Positions 25,641 to 33,902 of a stretch of DNA of 64,000 bases are shown piece by piece. The notes beneath the pieces were generated by a model, which saw only the letters and a program-made list of their open reading frames with translations, had not been told where the DNA came from and did no database searches. Each line of letters begins with the position of its first letter. Within the stretch, counting starts at the first letter, position 1. The translations under genes were made by a program, and so were the position numbers. Source of the DNA: Streptomyces cavernicola (GTDB taxonomy: Bacteria > Actinomycetota > Actinomycetes > Streptomycetales > Streptomycetaceae); NCBI RefSeq assembly GCF_029968035.1, contig NZ_JASCIQ010000004.1, positions 1 to 64,000 on the forward strand, in the 5' to 3' direction.

Positions 25641-27196
25641 ACTCCCCCACCCCTGACCGCGCGGGCGCCCGCCAGTGGCTGGGCCTGGCCGTACTCCTCC
25701 TCCCCGTGGCGCTGATGACCGCCGACCTCGGCGTGCTGTGGCTGGCCACGCCATATCTGACCGCCGATCTGCGGCCGTCCAGCGCCGAGCAGCTGTGGAT
25801 CACCGACATCTACGGCTTCCTCACCGCGGGCACTCTCGTGATCATGGGAACGCTCGGCGACCGCATCGGCCGCCGCAAGCTCCTCATCACCGGCGCGGCC
25901 GGCTTCGCCGCGGCCTCGGTGATCGCGGCGTACGCCCCCGACGCGGAGACGCTGATCGCCGCCCGCGCGGTGCTCGGCATCGCCGGCGCGGCGGTGCTGC
26001 CGTCGACGCTGGCGCTGATCAGCCACATGTTCGCCGACCCCCGCCAGCGGGCCACCGCCATCGCCATGTGGGTGACCGCGCTGTCCGTCGGCCTCGCCCT
26101 CGGACCGGTCGCCGGCGGGATGCTGCTGGACAGCTGGTGGTGGGGATCGACGTTCCTGATGAGCCTGCCGATCATGGTGCCGGTGCTCGTGGTCGCCCCG
26201 CTCCTGCTGCCCGAATACCGCGACCCGGCAGCCGGTCGCCTTGACCTGGCGAGCGTGGCCCTCTTCCTGCTGGCCGTGCTGCCCCTGGTCTACGGCATCA
26301 AGACGCTCGCCGAGCACGGCCCGGGTGCGGAGGCAGCGGCGGCGTTCGGCGCGGGCACGCTCTTCGCGGTCGCCTTCATCCGCCGCCAGCACGGGCTGCC
26401 GGCCCCGCTGCTCGACCTGCGGCTGTTCCGCCACCGGGCATTCACCGGCGCACTGCTCACGCTGCTGCTCGGAATGATCGCCCTGAACGGTGTCGAGTAT
26501 CTGCTCCCGCAGTACCTCCAGGCCGTCACCGGTCTCTCGCCGCTTGCGGCCGGACTGTGGCTGCTGCCAGGTGCGGCAGGCCTGGTGGCCGGCTCGCAGC
26601 TGACGCCTCCGCTGGCCCGGCGGATCCGCCCCGCGCACGTCCTCGCCGGCGGCCTGTTCGTGTCACTCGCCGGATACACGGCAATGACCGCGACCACCGG
26701 TGTGGTGGCCCCGTCCCTGGCGCTCGCGGTGATCATGTTCGGGGTGGCGCCGATCAGCGTGCTGGGCACCGTCCTCGCGGTGGGCGCCGCACCCGACGAA
26801 AAGGCGGGCGCCGCGGCGGCCACCGGCCAGACCGCGTACGACCTGGGTCTGGCCCTCGGCATCGCGATCACCGGCAGCGTGGCCACCGCCGTCTATCGCG
26901 GCGGCATCCCGGCCGACGCCCCGCCGGAGGCGAAGGACACCCTGGGCGCGGCGTTGGCGGCGGCCGAGCGCCTGCCGGCCGGCGGCGCGGATCTGGCTGC
27001 GGCGGCCCGGGAGGCGTTCACCTCAGGACTGCAGACCGCGGCGACGGTGAGCGCAGGTTTCGCGCTGGTGACGGTGGCCGTGGTGCTGACCCTGCTGCGC
27101 CGGGTACCGCCGATCTCGGCGGCTGCGCCGGAGGAGCCGGTGGCGCGGGGTGCCGAAGCGCCGCAGGGGGAGGCGCAGTTGGCACGGCAGGCGTGA
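25637..27196 (+). CDS. MFS drug-type exporter, DHA2 (14-TM) family
   Basis: This 519-residue transporter has the DHA2 signature: SSAEQLWITDIYGFLTAG in helix 2, TLGDRIGRRKLLITGAAGF in the first cytosolic loop, MWVTALSVGLALGPVAGGML with LLDSWWWGSTFLMSLPI, and a long helix-loop with SPLAAGLWLLPGAAGLVAG. About fourteen hydrophobic stretches are visible, consistent with proton-coupled efflux. Its position with the quinone reductase and SDR, opposite a SARP regulator, suggests it exports the compound that the two enzymes detoxify or make. Confidence 0.92.
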   Translation: MNSPTPDRAGARQWLGLAVLLLPVALMTADLGVLWLATPYLTADLRPSSAEQLWITDIYGFLTAGTLVIMGTLGDRIGRRKLLITGAAGFAAASVIAAYAPDAETLIAARAVLGIAGAAVLPSTLALISHMFADPRQRATAIAMWVTALSVGLALGPVAGGMLLDSWWWGSTFLMSLPIMVPVLVVAPLLLPEYRDPAAGRLDLASVALFLLAVLPLVYGIKTLAEHGPGAEAAAAFGAGTLFAVAFIRRQHGLPAPLLDLRLFRHRAFTGALLTLLLGMIALNGVEYLLPQYLQAVTGLSPLAAGLWLLPGAAGLVAGSQLTPPLARRIRPAHVLAGGLFVSLAGYTAMTATTGVVAPSLALAVIMFGVAPISVLGTVLAVGAAPDEKAGAAAATGQTAYDLGLALGIAITGSVATAVYRGGIPADAPPEAKDTLGAALAAAERLPAGGADLAAAAREAFTSGLQTAATVSAGFALVTVAVVLTLLRRVPPISAAAPEEPVARGAEAPQGEAQLARQA

Positions 27197-27708
27197 GCGG
27201 GCTGCCACGACCGGAGGCCCCCGTCCGAGCGGAACACATGCCCGATCTGACTCTGGAGGGCGCCTCGAACGGCATCGCGCCGTCGCCGAGCGGCTCGCGT
27301 ACCGACTGCAAGAGGAGCAGCGGACCATCCGAGCCCTTGAGGGGGAGGCCGCCGAGTGGGCTCCTCGGCGCGAGGTCGCGTTTCGGGAGAGTCGGGAGAG
27401 GCGGTACGCGGTCGAGGAGACGTGGACGGACGACCTGCGGGTCCGACTCCGCCGTGGCGGTTGCCGCCGAAACCCGAACGCGCGACTGCCTTCCGGCCGA
27501 GGAGGCCGCGGCCCAGGGGCGCGACCGGCGACTCATGCCATGCGACCTGTGCTACCCGTTCGCCGGCCTCCGCGACGTGCGTATGCCGCGGGCGGAGAGC
27601 GACGAAGGAGCGTGGCCCCCTGTTTCGGACCTTGCCGAAACACCTGGAGTCCCTCACTCGGGCGGTTGACAGTCGTGACGAGTGACCACGATCGAAGGGG
27701 GAACGAGC
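27197..27708. other. No confident gene
   Basis: One plus-strand frame reads VAERLAYRLQEEQRTIRALE, GEAAEWAPRREVAF between about 27290 and 27400, and another reads DRRLMPCDLCYPFAGL near 27530; neither has a start, stop and codon bias that fit together. This may be a broken gene. Confidence 0.3.
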
Positions 27709-28005
27709 GTGAAGATCAAGAAGACGGTGGCGCGTGCCACCGCGGTGGCACTGCTCGCGACAGGAGGCACGGCCGTCAGCACCGCCACCGCAGCGGCCGG
27801 CGAAAGCAACGGCTCGCCCACGGGCGGTGTGGCGCCGATGGGCGACACCGCCGGCTCGCCTGGCGGTTCGAGCTTGGCGGCGATGGGCGACGGCGACGGC
27901 TCGCCCGGCAGTTCGGGGATCGCGCCCGCAGGCGAGCCAGGCGGTTCGCCCAGCGGCGGTGTGGCGCCGCTGTTCGACGGCGATGGGGCGGGCGACGACT
28001 ACTAG
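27709..28005 (+). CDS. Small secreted protein with 15-residue Gly-Ser-Pro repeats
   Basis: The 98-residue precursor has a Sec signal peptide, VKIKKTVARATAVALLATGG, with likely cleavage at the TATAAAG region. The mature part consists of four imperfect 15-residue repeats, ESNGSPTGGVAPMGD, TAGSPGGSSLAAMGD, GDGSPGSSGIAPAGE, PGGSPSGGVAPLFDG, and an acidic tail DGAGDDY. GSP is invariant; Cys is absent. The GTG start has AGGGGGA nine bases upstream. Secreted low-complexity peptides of this type are known in Streptomyces without function; surface coating, adhesion or a processed signal are possible. Unlike the peptide at 2.1 kb it is exported. Confidence 0.65.
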   Translation: MKIKKTVARATAVALLATGGTAVSTATAAAGESNGSPTGGVAPMGDTAGSPGGSSLAAMGDGDGSPGSSGIAPAGEPGGSPSGGVAPLFDGDGAGDDY

Positions 28006-28276
28006 ATGCCGGGCGTGCCCAGCGTCGCACCGTGGAGGTACGAGCGCTCCGATAGTCGTGCACCCGCCGCAGGGAACGGGCGGGCACCACGTCACCGCAA
28101 AAGGCCACATCCTCGGTCTCGCCCACGACGACGCTGCGGGACCTCCGGGTCACTGCACGGCAGCCGTCCCTGCGTGATCTCGCGACCGGGCTGCTGTCCC
28201 CGGTGGCGGTGGGAGCTACCTGCCGCGTACCACCATCGGGGATGCCCTCAGCGGCAAGCGCGCGTGCACCGACGTT

Positions 28277-28618
28277 GTGTTGCTGCACTTCGTAAAGGCG
28301 TACGGCGTTACCCGCGAGTCCGAAATCCAGCAGTGGATGAACGCGTGGAAGCGTGCACATCTGCACGTGCCGCTGATCGCCGGCGTGGTGCTGCTCGCGT
28401 TGGGACTCAAGAAGGTCCTGGAGTACGTGAGCGCCCCTGTGCACCACGGCCTCGCCGACCCGCTGAAGGGTGTCGGGCTCACCGCGCTGGTCGGAGACGT
28501 CACGTGGTACTTGCTGGGGCACGTCGCGTTCATGTGGTGTGTCCTGCACGTCTTCAACGTGCAGCGCGCGGTGCTGGCCGTCCTGGTGGCGTTCGAGAGG
28601 CGGTTCGGCCTGCCGTAA
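28277..28618 (+). pseudogene. Remnant of a low-temperature-requirement A (LtrA) membrane protein
   Basis: The readable part, WMNAWKRAHLHVPLIAGVVL, LALGLKKVLEYVSAPVHHGL and VGDVTWYLLGHVAFMWCVLH, matches the C-terminal third of LtrA-type proteins, which normally have about 350-400 residues and many membrane helices. Only three helices remain. No natural start exists; the frame opens upstream in non-coding-like sequence. It may still be expressed from the repeat-peptide promoter, but it should be regarded as a fragment. Confidence 0.5.
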
Positions 28619-28662
28619 GGAGGAGAAGTAGCGGGCGGGAGCGCGGGTCCGCTGCCGCCCGA

Positions 28663-29115
28663 TTACCTCGTTCCGGCGGGCGGGTCGGCGAACACCCCTT
28701 CCAGCATGCCGGTAGCCTGGCCGACCTCGATGAGATAACCGTCGGGGTCTCGGAGATAGCAGCGCAACTCGGCTTTCCGGTCGATGGGCGGGGTCAGGAA
28801 TTCCGCCCCCTTGGCGCTCCATTCCCGGTAGCAGGCGTCGATGTCGGCCACACGGATGTTGAGGAAACTCGACGTGGTGTTGGGGTCATCGGGCGGCTGC
28901 AGCGTCACATCGGGCTTGTCGGGGGTCGGGCCGCCGCCGGGGTTCATGATGATCCAGCCATTGGCGAGCTTGATGATGCACGGGTTCTCTTCCAGCACCA
29001 CGGTGCCGCCCAGGACATCCGCGTAGAAGGCGCGCGACCGGGGCACGTCCCGCACGGTCAAGAAGTGGGTGAGGAGCACCCCGGTGACCGGGGCAGGCAG
29101 GTCGCCTCGCTGCAT
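28663..29115 (-). CDS. VOC-superfamily (glyoxalase/bleomycin-resistance-like) protein
   Basis: This 150-residue protein has the paired beta-alpha-beta-beta-beta modules of the vicinal-oxygen-chelate fold: THFLTVRDVPRSRAFYADVL, GGTVVLEENPCIIKL, then FLNIRVADIDACYREWSAKG, and ELRCYLRDPDGYLIEVGQAT. The terminal Glu in LIEVGQ and the His in LLTHFL are the usual metal ligands. Substrates vary from glyoxal adducts to antibiotics. GAAGGGGA precedes the ATG. No neighbour indicates its role. Confidence 0.85.
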   Translation of the reverse strand: MQRGDLPAPVTGVLLTHFLTVRDVPRSRAFYADVLGGTVVLEENPCIIKLANGWIIMNPGGGPTPDKPDVTLQPPDDPNTTSSFLNIRVADIDACYREWSAKGAEFLTPPIDRKAELRCYLRDPDGYLIEVGQATGMLEGVFADPPAGTR

Positions 29116-29200
29116 TCGCGGGTCCCCTTCACTGGTGTCGACTGCTTCAAAACTCCAGGACCAACCTCACGCGTCGCTCCAACCCATAGTGCACCCGGAG

Positions 29201-29250
29201 TGGCTTTGTTCACGAGAACCGACAGCACATGTACGCGAGTTCGGGAGGCA
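29201..29250 (+). repeat. 50-bp inverted repeat, left copy
   Basis: It begins TGGCTTTGTTCACGAGAACC and ends GTTCGGGAGGCA. The reverse complement of 30436-30485 matches it at 48 of 50 positions. The homology stops sharply at both ends. Confidence 0.9.
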
Positions 29251-29296
29251 CTCGAAGCTCTGCAGAAATCGAACAGTTCATGACTTCAGGCAGAAC

Positions 29297-29326
29297 GGGC
29301 CCCTGCCGAGACTTCAGCAGGGGCCC
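29297..29326. terminator. Hairpin, 10-bp perfect GC-rich stem
   Basis: GGGCCCCTGC and its complement enclose a 10-base loop. It lies about 100 bases beyond the stop of the alpha/beta hydrolase (minus strand) and inside the inverted repeats. Confidence 0.65.
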
Positions 29327-29423
29327 ACGGTGTAGAGAGCTGCGGAGGGCCGGTACCTGTCCTCGATGAGCGGCATGCCATCTGACATCAGCTACCGCAT
29401 GCTGCCGGTCTGACGGCCCGGCC

Positions 29424-30158
29424 TCACTTCAGATGGAGGGTGAGGAACTGGGCCGCGGCGTCCCCCGCGAACTGCGGGACGCCGGTGTGTCCGCCCATGT
29501 TGGCGTGCAGCGACTTCTCCTTGGAGCCGAAGGCGTCGAACAGGTCCAGGGCCGCCTGCCGGTCGTTCCCTTCGTCGTCCCACTGCAGCAGGACGTGCAG
29601 CGGAATGGTGACCTGCCGGGCCTCCTCGAACATGGCGCGAGGCACGAAACTCCCGGCGAACAGAACAGCGGCCGAGATGCGCGGTTCAACCACAGCCAGC
29701 CGGATGCCGAGGGAGATCACTCCCCCCGAGTACCCGACCGGACCACCGATCTCGGGCAGCGACAGCAGGGCGTCAAGGACGGCCTGCCATTCCGGGACCG
29801 CCTTGTCGACCAGCGGGAGGATGAGGGCGTCGACGATCTCGTCGCTGACCGGCGCGCCGGCCTCCATCGCCCGGCGCAAGTCAGCGCGGGCCTGCTCGCC
29901 GGCGGGCCAGCGGGGCCGGTCGCCGCTCCCGGGGAGCTCGATGGTGGCCGTGGCGAAGCCCTCCGCCGCGGAATGCCGGGCTCGGGCCACCAGTCGGGGG
30001 TACATCTTGCGCAGCCCGAGGGGAGGGTGGCCGAGCAGGATCAGCGGCGCCGGTACGGATGCGGATCCGGGCGTCCACAGGATGCCGGGGATCTCACCGA
30101 GGGTGAATTCGCGTTCGAGGACGCCGTCGTCGAGGCGCTGCTCAGAAGTGAAATGCAT
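29424..30158 (-). CDS. Alpha/beta hydrolase (dienelactone-hydrolase-like)
   Basis: This 244-residue hydrolase has the oxyanion-strand LILLGHPPLGLRKMYPRLV, nucleophile elbow GPVGYSGGVISLGIRLAV (Gly-x-Ser-x-Gly), an Asp region LLQWDDEGNDRQAAL and a terminal His in ANMGGHTGVP. The size and the placement of helices agree with the dienelactone hydrolase superfamily. The substrate is not known. It is the only gene between the 50-bp inverted repeats, so it may have travelled as a cassette. Confidence 0.85.
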   Translation of the reverse strand: MHFTSEQRLDDGVLEREFTLGEIPGILWTPGSASVPAPLILLGHPPLGLRKMYPRLVARARHSAAEGFATATIELPGSGDRPRWPAGEQARADLRRAMEAGAPVSDEIVDALILPLVDKAVPEWQAVLDALLSLPEIGGPVGYSGGVISLGIRLAVVEPRISAAVLFAGSFVPRAMFEEARQVTIPLHVLLQWDDEGNDRQAALDLFDAFGSKEKSLHANMGGHTGVPQFAGDAAAQFLTLHLK

Positions 30159-30435
30159 GGTCGTGCCTTTCGGGAGTGCACTGGAACGGCGCTCCCGGAC
30201 GACCTGTCTATCGCCCGACCGTGACCCCGGAGGGGAGCACCCATGTCGATACTGCGTTCACGGGTACCACCTCCTCGATCTCTCGCACGGCCTCCGGAAA
30301 TGTAGCGGTGGTCGCCCTCGTCCGCCAACGGGTTTTTGCGGAGTCTCCGTTGCGCCGCCGCAGAGCCGCCGCTCGGGAAGTGGGGTGCACCGGCGCTGTC
30401 GTTTCTCGTGATCACCGAACACGACGCACCGCCGA

Positions 30436-30485
30436 TGCCTCCCGAACTCGTGTACATGTGCTGTCGGTTCTCGTGAACAGAGCCA
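30436..30485 (-). repeat. 50-bp inverted repeat, right copy
   Basis: It is the partner of 29201-29250 in opposite orientation, with two mismatches. About 1.2 kb separates the two copies. Confidence 0.9.
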
Positions 30486-30553
30486 GGGCGTGACGGCCGC
30501 AGCCGGCGCCGGCGTCCGAGGAGGACGCACGGGTGACGCGTGGGGCGGACCGG

Positions 30554-32227
30554 TCAGGCGGGCGGCAGCACGTCGGTGCCGTGGCGGACGACTCCGCCGA
30601 CGACCGTGGCCAGGACGACCAGTTCACCGATCCGCTGCGGTGCGACGGCCAGCAGGTCGTCGGAGAGCACGGTGAAGTCGGCGAGCTTGCCCCGGCTGAG
30701 GCTGCCCTTGCGGTGCTCCTGGTGGTCGGCGTACGCGGAACCGTGGGTGTAGGCGCGCAGTGCCTGGTACGGGGTCAGGCACTCGGCGGGGCTCAGCACG
30801 CTGCCGTCGGGCAGCACACGCGAGACGAGGGCCTGGATGCCGAGGAGGGGGGAGCCGGAGACGACGGGGCAGTCGGAACTGCCGGGCACCTCGATCCCGG
30901 CGTCCAGGAGGCTGCGCTGCCGGTAGAGGTTGCGGCCGCGTTCGGGGCCGATGTTGCGCACGTACACGTCGCCGAGTTCGGAGAGGAACCGCCCCTGCGG
31001 TACGGGCACCACGCCGAGCCGTAGTACCTGCTCGACCTGCCGGTGGTCGGCGACGCCGAAGTGCTCGATGCGGTGTCGGACGTCGGGCCTGGGCAGCACC
31101 GACTGGGCGTGCTCGTACGCGTCGAGCACCGTCTGCACCGCGCGGTCCCCGATGGCGTGGGTGGCGACCTGCCAGCCGGCCAGGTGTGCCTGCAGAATGC
31201 GCTGGCGCAGGTTCTCGGCGTCCTCGTGCAGCAGTCCGCGCTGTCCGGGCTCGTCGACGTAGTGCTCGCACATCGCGGCGGTACGGGCCGTGAGCGCGCC
31301 GTCGCTGAAGATCTTCACGCCGCCGATGCGGAGCCGGTCGTCGCCGAGTCCGGTACGCAGGCCCAGGTCGAGCCCGAACGGGCCCTGTTGCGGCAGGAGT
31401 TGGTGGCTCTCACCGCTCGCCGGGTCGCCCAGCGGGTGCAGGACGCTCGCCTCGGGCATGACGGTCATCCGCACGCCCATGCGGTCCTGGTCGACGGCGG
31501 TCAGGTAGGCGGCGAGGTCCTGGGGGCCGTTGCCGGTGAGGCTGCCGGCGATGCCGGGCTCGGTGACGCTGGTGAGGCCGTCGGCCAGTGCGGCGCGCCC
31601 GCCGAGTTCGAGTGCGTCCAGGAACGCGTCGAAGGGCGCCGGGCGGATCAGCCGGTGCACCAGGTCCAGGCTGCGTTCGGCGATGACGCCCGTGGGTTCG
31701 CCGTCCGGCCGCCGCTCCACCCAGCAGCCCTCGCCGTCCGGCAGGTCGGCCGGGTTCTCGTACCCCATGCGCCGGATGGCCTCGGTGTTCACGACGCCGG
31801 AGTGGTGGGAGCAGTGCAACACCCAGGCCGGGCGGCCGCCCGCGGCCTTGTCCAGGCCTTCGCGGGTGATCGGGCCGCCGAGCTTGTCGTCGTCGTAGTT
31901 GACGGCAAGTACCCAGGCGTCGGGGGCGAGTCGGTCGGCGTGCCGGGCGACGGCGGCGTACAGGCCGTCCAGGTCACGGACCGCGGCGGGCGAGACGTCG
32001 CACATCCGCATCTCCAGACCGCGGGGTCCGAGATGGTGGTGGGCGTCGTGGAACCCGGGAACGACCGGGGCTCCGGCCAGGTCGTGGACACGGTCGGCCC
32101 GGCAGCCGGCCAACTCCTCGTCGAAGCCGACGATGACGCCCGCGACGACACCCAGGGAGTGTGCCGTGGGCCGGTCGGGGTCCATGGTCGTGAAGCGGCC
32201 GCCGGTGAACAGCGCGTCGAGTCGCAT
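30554..32227 (-). CDS. YtcJ-like amidohydrolase
   Basis: This 557-residue metal-dependent hydrolase belongs to the amidohydrolase-3 group. Visible motifs: GAPVVPGFHDAHHHLG (His-x-His type metal site), LHCSHHSGVVNTEAI, IGGVKIFSDGALTARTAAM (Lys region), GWQVATHAIGDRAVQTVLDA, RHRIEHFG, VPGSSDCPVVSG (Asp) and the C-terminal composite-domain KGSLSRGKLADFTVLSDDLL. Relatives cleave amide or carbamate bonds, including N-substituted formamides and amino-acid conjugates. It lies 57 bases behind the APC permease gene on the same strand, so import and hydrolysis are coupled in one operon. Confidence 0.88.
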   Translation of the reverse strand: MRLDALFTGGRFTTMDPDRPTAHSLGVVAGVIVGFDEELAGCRADRVHDLAGAPVVPGFHDAHHHLGPRGLEMRMCDVSPAAVRDLDGLYAAVARHADRLAPDAWVLAVNYDDDKLGGPITREGLDKAAGGRPAWVLHCSHHSGVVNTEAIRRMGYENPADLPDGEGCWVERRPDGEPTGVIAERSLDLVHRLIRPAPFDAFLDALELGGRAALADGLTSVTEPGIAGSLTGNGPQDLAAYLTAVDQDRMGVRMTVMPEASVLHPLGDPASGESHQLLPQQGPFGLDLGLRTGLGDDRLRIGGVKIFSDGALTARTAAMCEHYVDEPGQRGLLHEDAENLRQRILQAHLAGWQVATHAIGDRAVQTVLDAYEHAQSVLPRPDVRHRIEHFGVADHRQVEQVLRLGVVPVPQGRFLSELGDVYVRNIGPERGRNLYRQRSLLDAGIEVPGSSDCPVVSGSPLLGIQALVSRVLPDGSVLSPAECLTPYQALRAYTHGSAYADHQEHRKGSLSRGKLADFTVLSDDLLAVAPQRIGELVVLATVVGGVVRHGTDVLPPA

Positions 32228-32284
32228 GTGGACATCGCCCTTTCTGGTGGCGGGGTGGGAGGGAGGGGGAAGGAGGACGGGGGC

Positions 32285-33778
32285 TCAGCGAGGTTCGGCG
32301 GGCGCACCGTCGGCGCTGTCGTGCGGGGTGCGGCGGCGCGTGGCGATCTCGTACGTCAGGTTGTGCACGACGAGGAGGGCGACCGCGGCGAACAGGCTGT
32401 AGTACCAGGTGGGTTGGGAGAAGTCGAAGACCATCGCGGCGAACACCGCGGCAAGGGCGGCCAGGCAGAGCCAGTCCGTCCAGGGCGCGCCCGGCATCCG
32501 GAACGCCACGGGGGCGATGCGTCCGGCGGCGACCTCGCGGCGGAAGCCGAGGTGGGACACGAAGATGGCGACCCAGCCGAAGAGGATGCACACCGCGCAG
32601 GCGTGCAGCGTGATCTCGAAGGCGTTCCCCGCACCGGCGAAGAAGATCAGCAGCAGTCCGGCGAGGCAGAACGTGCCGATCCCCAGGAGCGCGCCGACGG
32701 GCACCCCGTTCTTCGTCATGCGCGCGGCGGCACGCGGTGCGGTGCCGTTGGCCGCGAGGTTGCGCAGCATGCGGACGCTGGCGTACAGGGTCGCGTTGAC
32801 GCCGGAGATCGCGGCGGTGAGCACCACGAAGTTCATGATCCCGCCGAGGTACGGGATGCCCAGGCTGCCGAGGGCGGTCACGAAGGGAGACTCGGCGCCG
32901 CTGTACCGCCGGGTGGGGAGCAGCATGGAGAGCACGACGATCGAGCCGAGGTAGAAGACCCCGATCCGCAGGACGACGCTCCTGATGGCCTTGGGCATCG
33001 CGCCGCCGGGGTCCTTGGCCTCGCCGGCGGAGATTCCGGCGATCTCGATGGCGGAGTACGAGAACACCACGGCCTGCATGACGATGACCGCGGGCCACAC
33101 GCCGTTGGGGAACAGGCCTCCGTCCGCCCAAAGGTGGGTCACGGACGCCTCGTTGCGCACTCCGGCGGCGTCACCGAACGCGATGACGAGCACACCTGCG
33201 GCGAGGAAGAGCACGATGGCCGCGATCTTGACAGAGCTCGCGGCGACCTCGATGAAGCCGAAGGCGCGGGCGGTCAGCAGGTTGGACCCGGCGATCAGGC
33301 ACAGCGCGAGCACGGAGGGCACCCACCCCGGCAGGTCGGGGAACCAGTACCCGGCGTACACGGCGACCGCGGCGGTCTCCGCCACGGCGGCCAGCGAGCC
33401 GAGAGTCACGTAGATCCAGCCGGTGAGGTGCGCGAAGCGCGGGCCGACGAATTCGCGGGCGTACGAGACGAAGGCGCCGGTCGTCGGCCGGTACACGACG
33501 AGCTCGCCGAGCGCCCGCATCAGCAGGTACACGACGACGCTGACGACGAGGTAGGAGAAGACGAGGCCGGGGCCGGCCGTGCGGAGCCGCTCGCCGAGGC
33601 CCAGGAAGAGCCCCACGCCCACCGCGCCGCCGATGGCGATCATCTGGATCTGCAGGTTCGACAGGGTCTGCCGGAATCCGTCGTCCCCTGGTTCTGCGTA
33701 CTCGGAAAGAGCCTCGGCGGGGGCGAGGCCGTCGGCTTGCGGGGGGCCGTGGCCGAGGGCAGTTCGCTTGCTGCTCAT
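32285..33778 (-). CDS. APC-family amino acid permease
   Basis: This 497-residue permease has the amino-acid transporter (AAT) signature at its start: FRQTLSNLQIQMIAIGGAVG, VGLFLGLGERLRTAGPGLVF (helix 1), LMRALGELVVYRPTTGAFVS, and SYSAIEIAGISAGEAKDPGG. Twelve hydrophobic segments are visible. These are proton-coupled importers of amino acids or close analogues. GGAG lies nine bases before the ATG at 33778. It is divergent from an AsnC regulator and followed by an amidohydrolase. Confidence 0.9.
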   Translation of the reverse strand: MSSKRTALGHGPPQADGLAPAEALSEYAEPGDDGFRQTLSNLQIQMIAIGGAVGVGLFLGLGERLRTAGPGLVFSYLVVSVVVYLLMRALGELVVYRPTTGAFVSYAREFVGPRFAHLTGWIYVTLGSLAAVAETAAVAVYAGYWFPDLPGWVPSVLALCLIAGSNLLTARAFGFIEVAASSVKIAAIVLFLAAGVLVIAFGDAAGVRNEASVTHLWADGGLFPNGVWPAVIVMQAVVFSYSAIEIAGISAGEAKDPGGAMPKAIRSVVLRIGVFYLGSIVVLSMLLPTRRYSGAESPFVTALGSLGIPYLGGIMNFVVLTAAISGVNATLYASVRMLRNLAANGTAPRAAARMTKNGVPVGALLGIGTFCLAGLLLIFFAGAGNAFEITLHACAVCILFGWVAIFVSHLGFRREVAAGRIAPVAFRMPGAPWTDWLCLAALAAVFAAMVFDFSQPTWYYSLFAAVALLVVHNLTYEIATRRRTPHDSADGAPAEPR

Positions 33779-33902
33779 GACGTGCCACTCCAGGAGGGGT
33801 CGACAGCTGGGGACGGTTGGGTGGGGGGGATGGCAGGAACCGTATGGTGCAGGTCGGTGACCACCGCTCGAATGCCCCATGCATGCAGCGGATGAGGACC
33901 AG

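Noticed and set aside
28006..28276. Continuation of the repeat-peptide operon between its stop and the LtrA remnant
   Set aside because: Frames there are Arg/Pro-rich and lack starts; the stretch looks noncoding.
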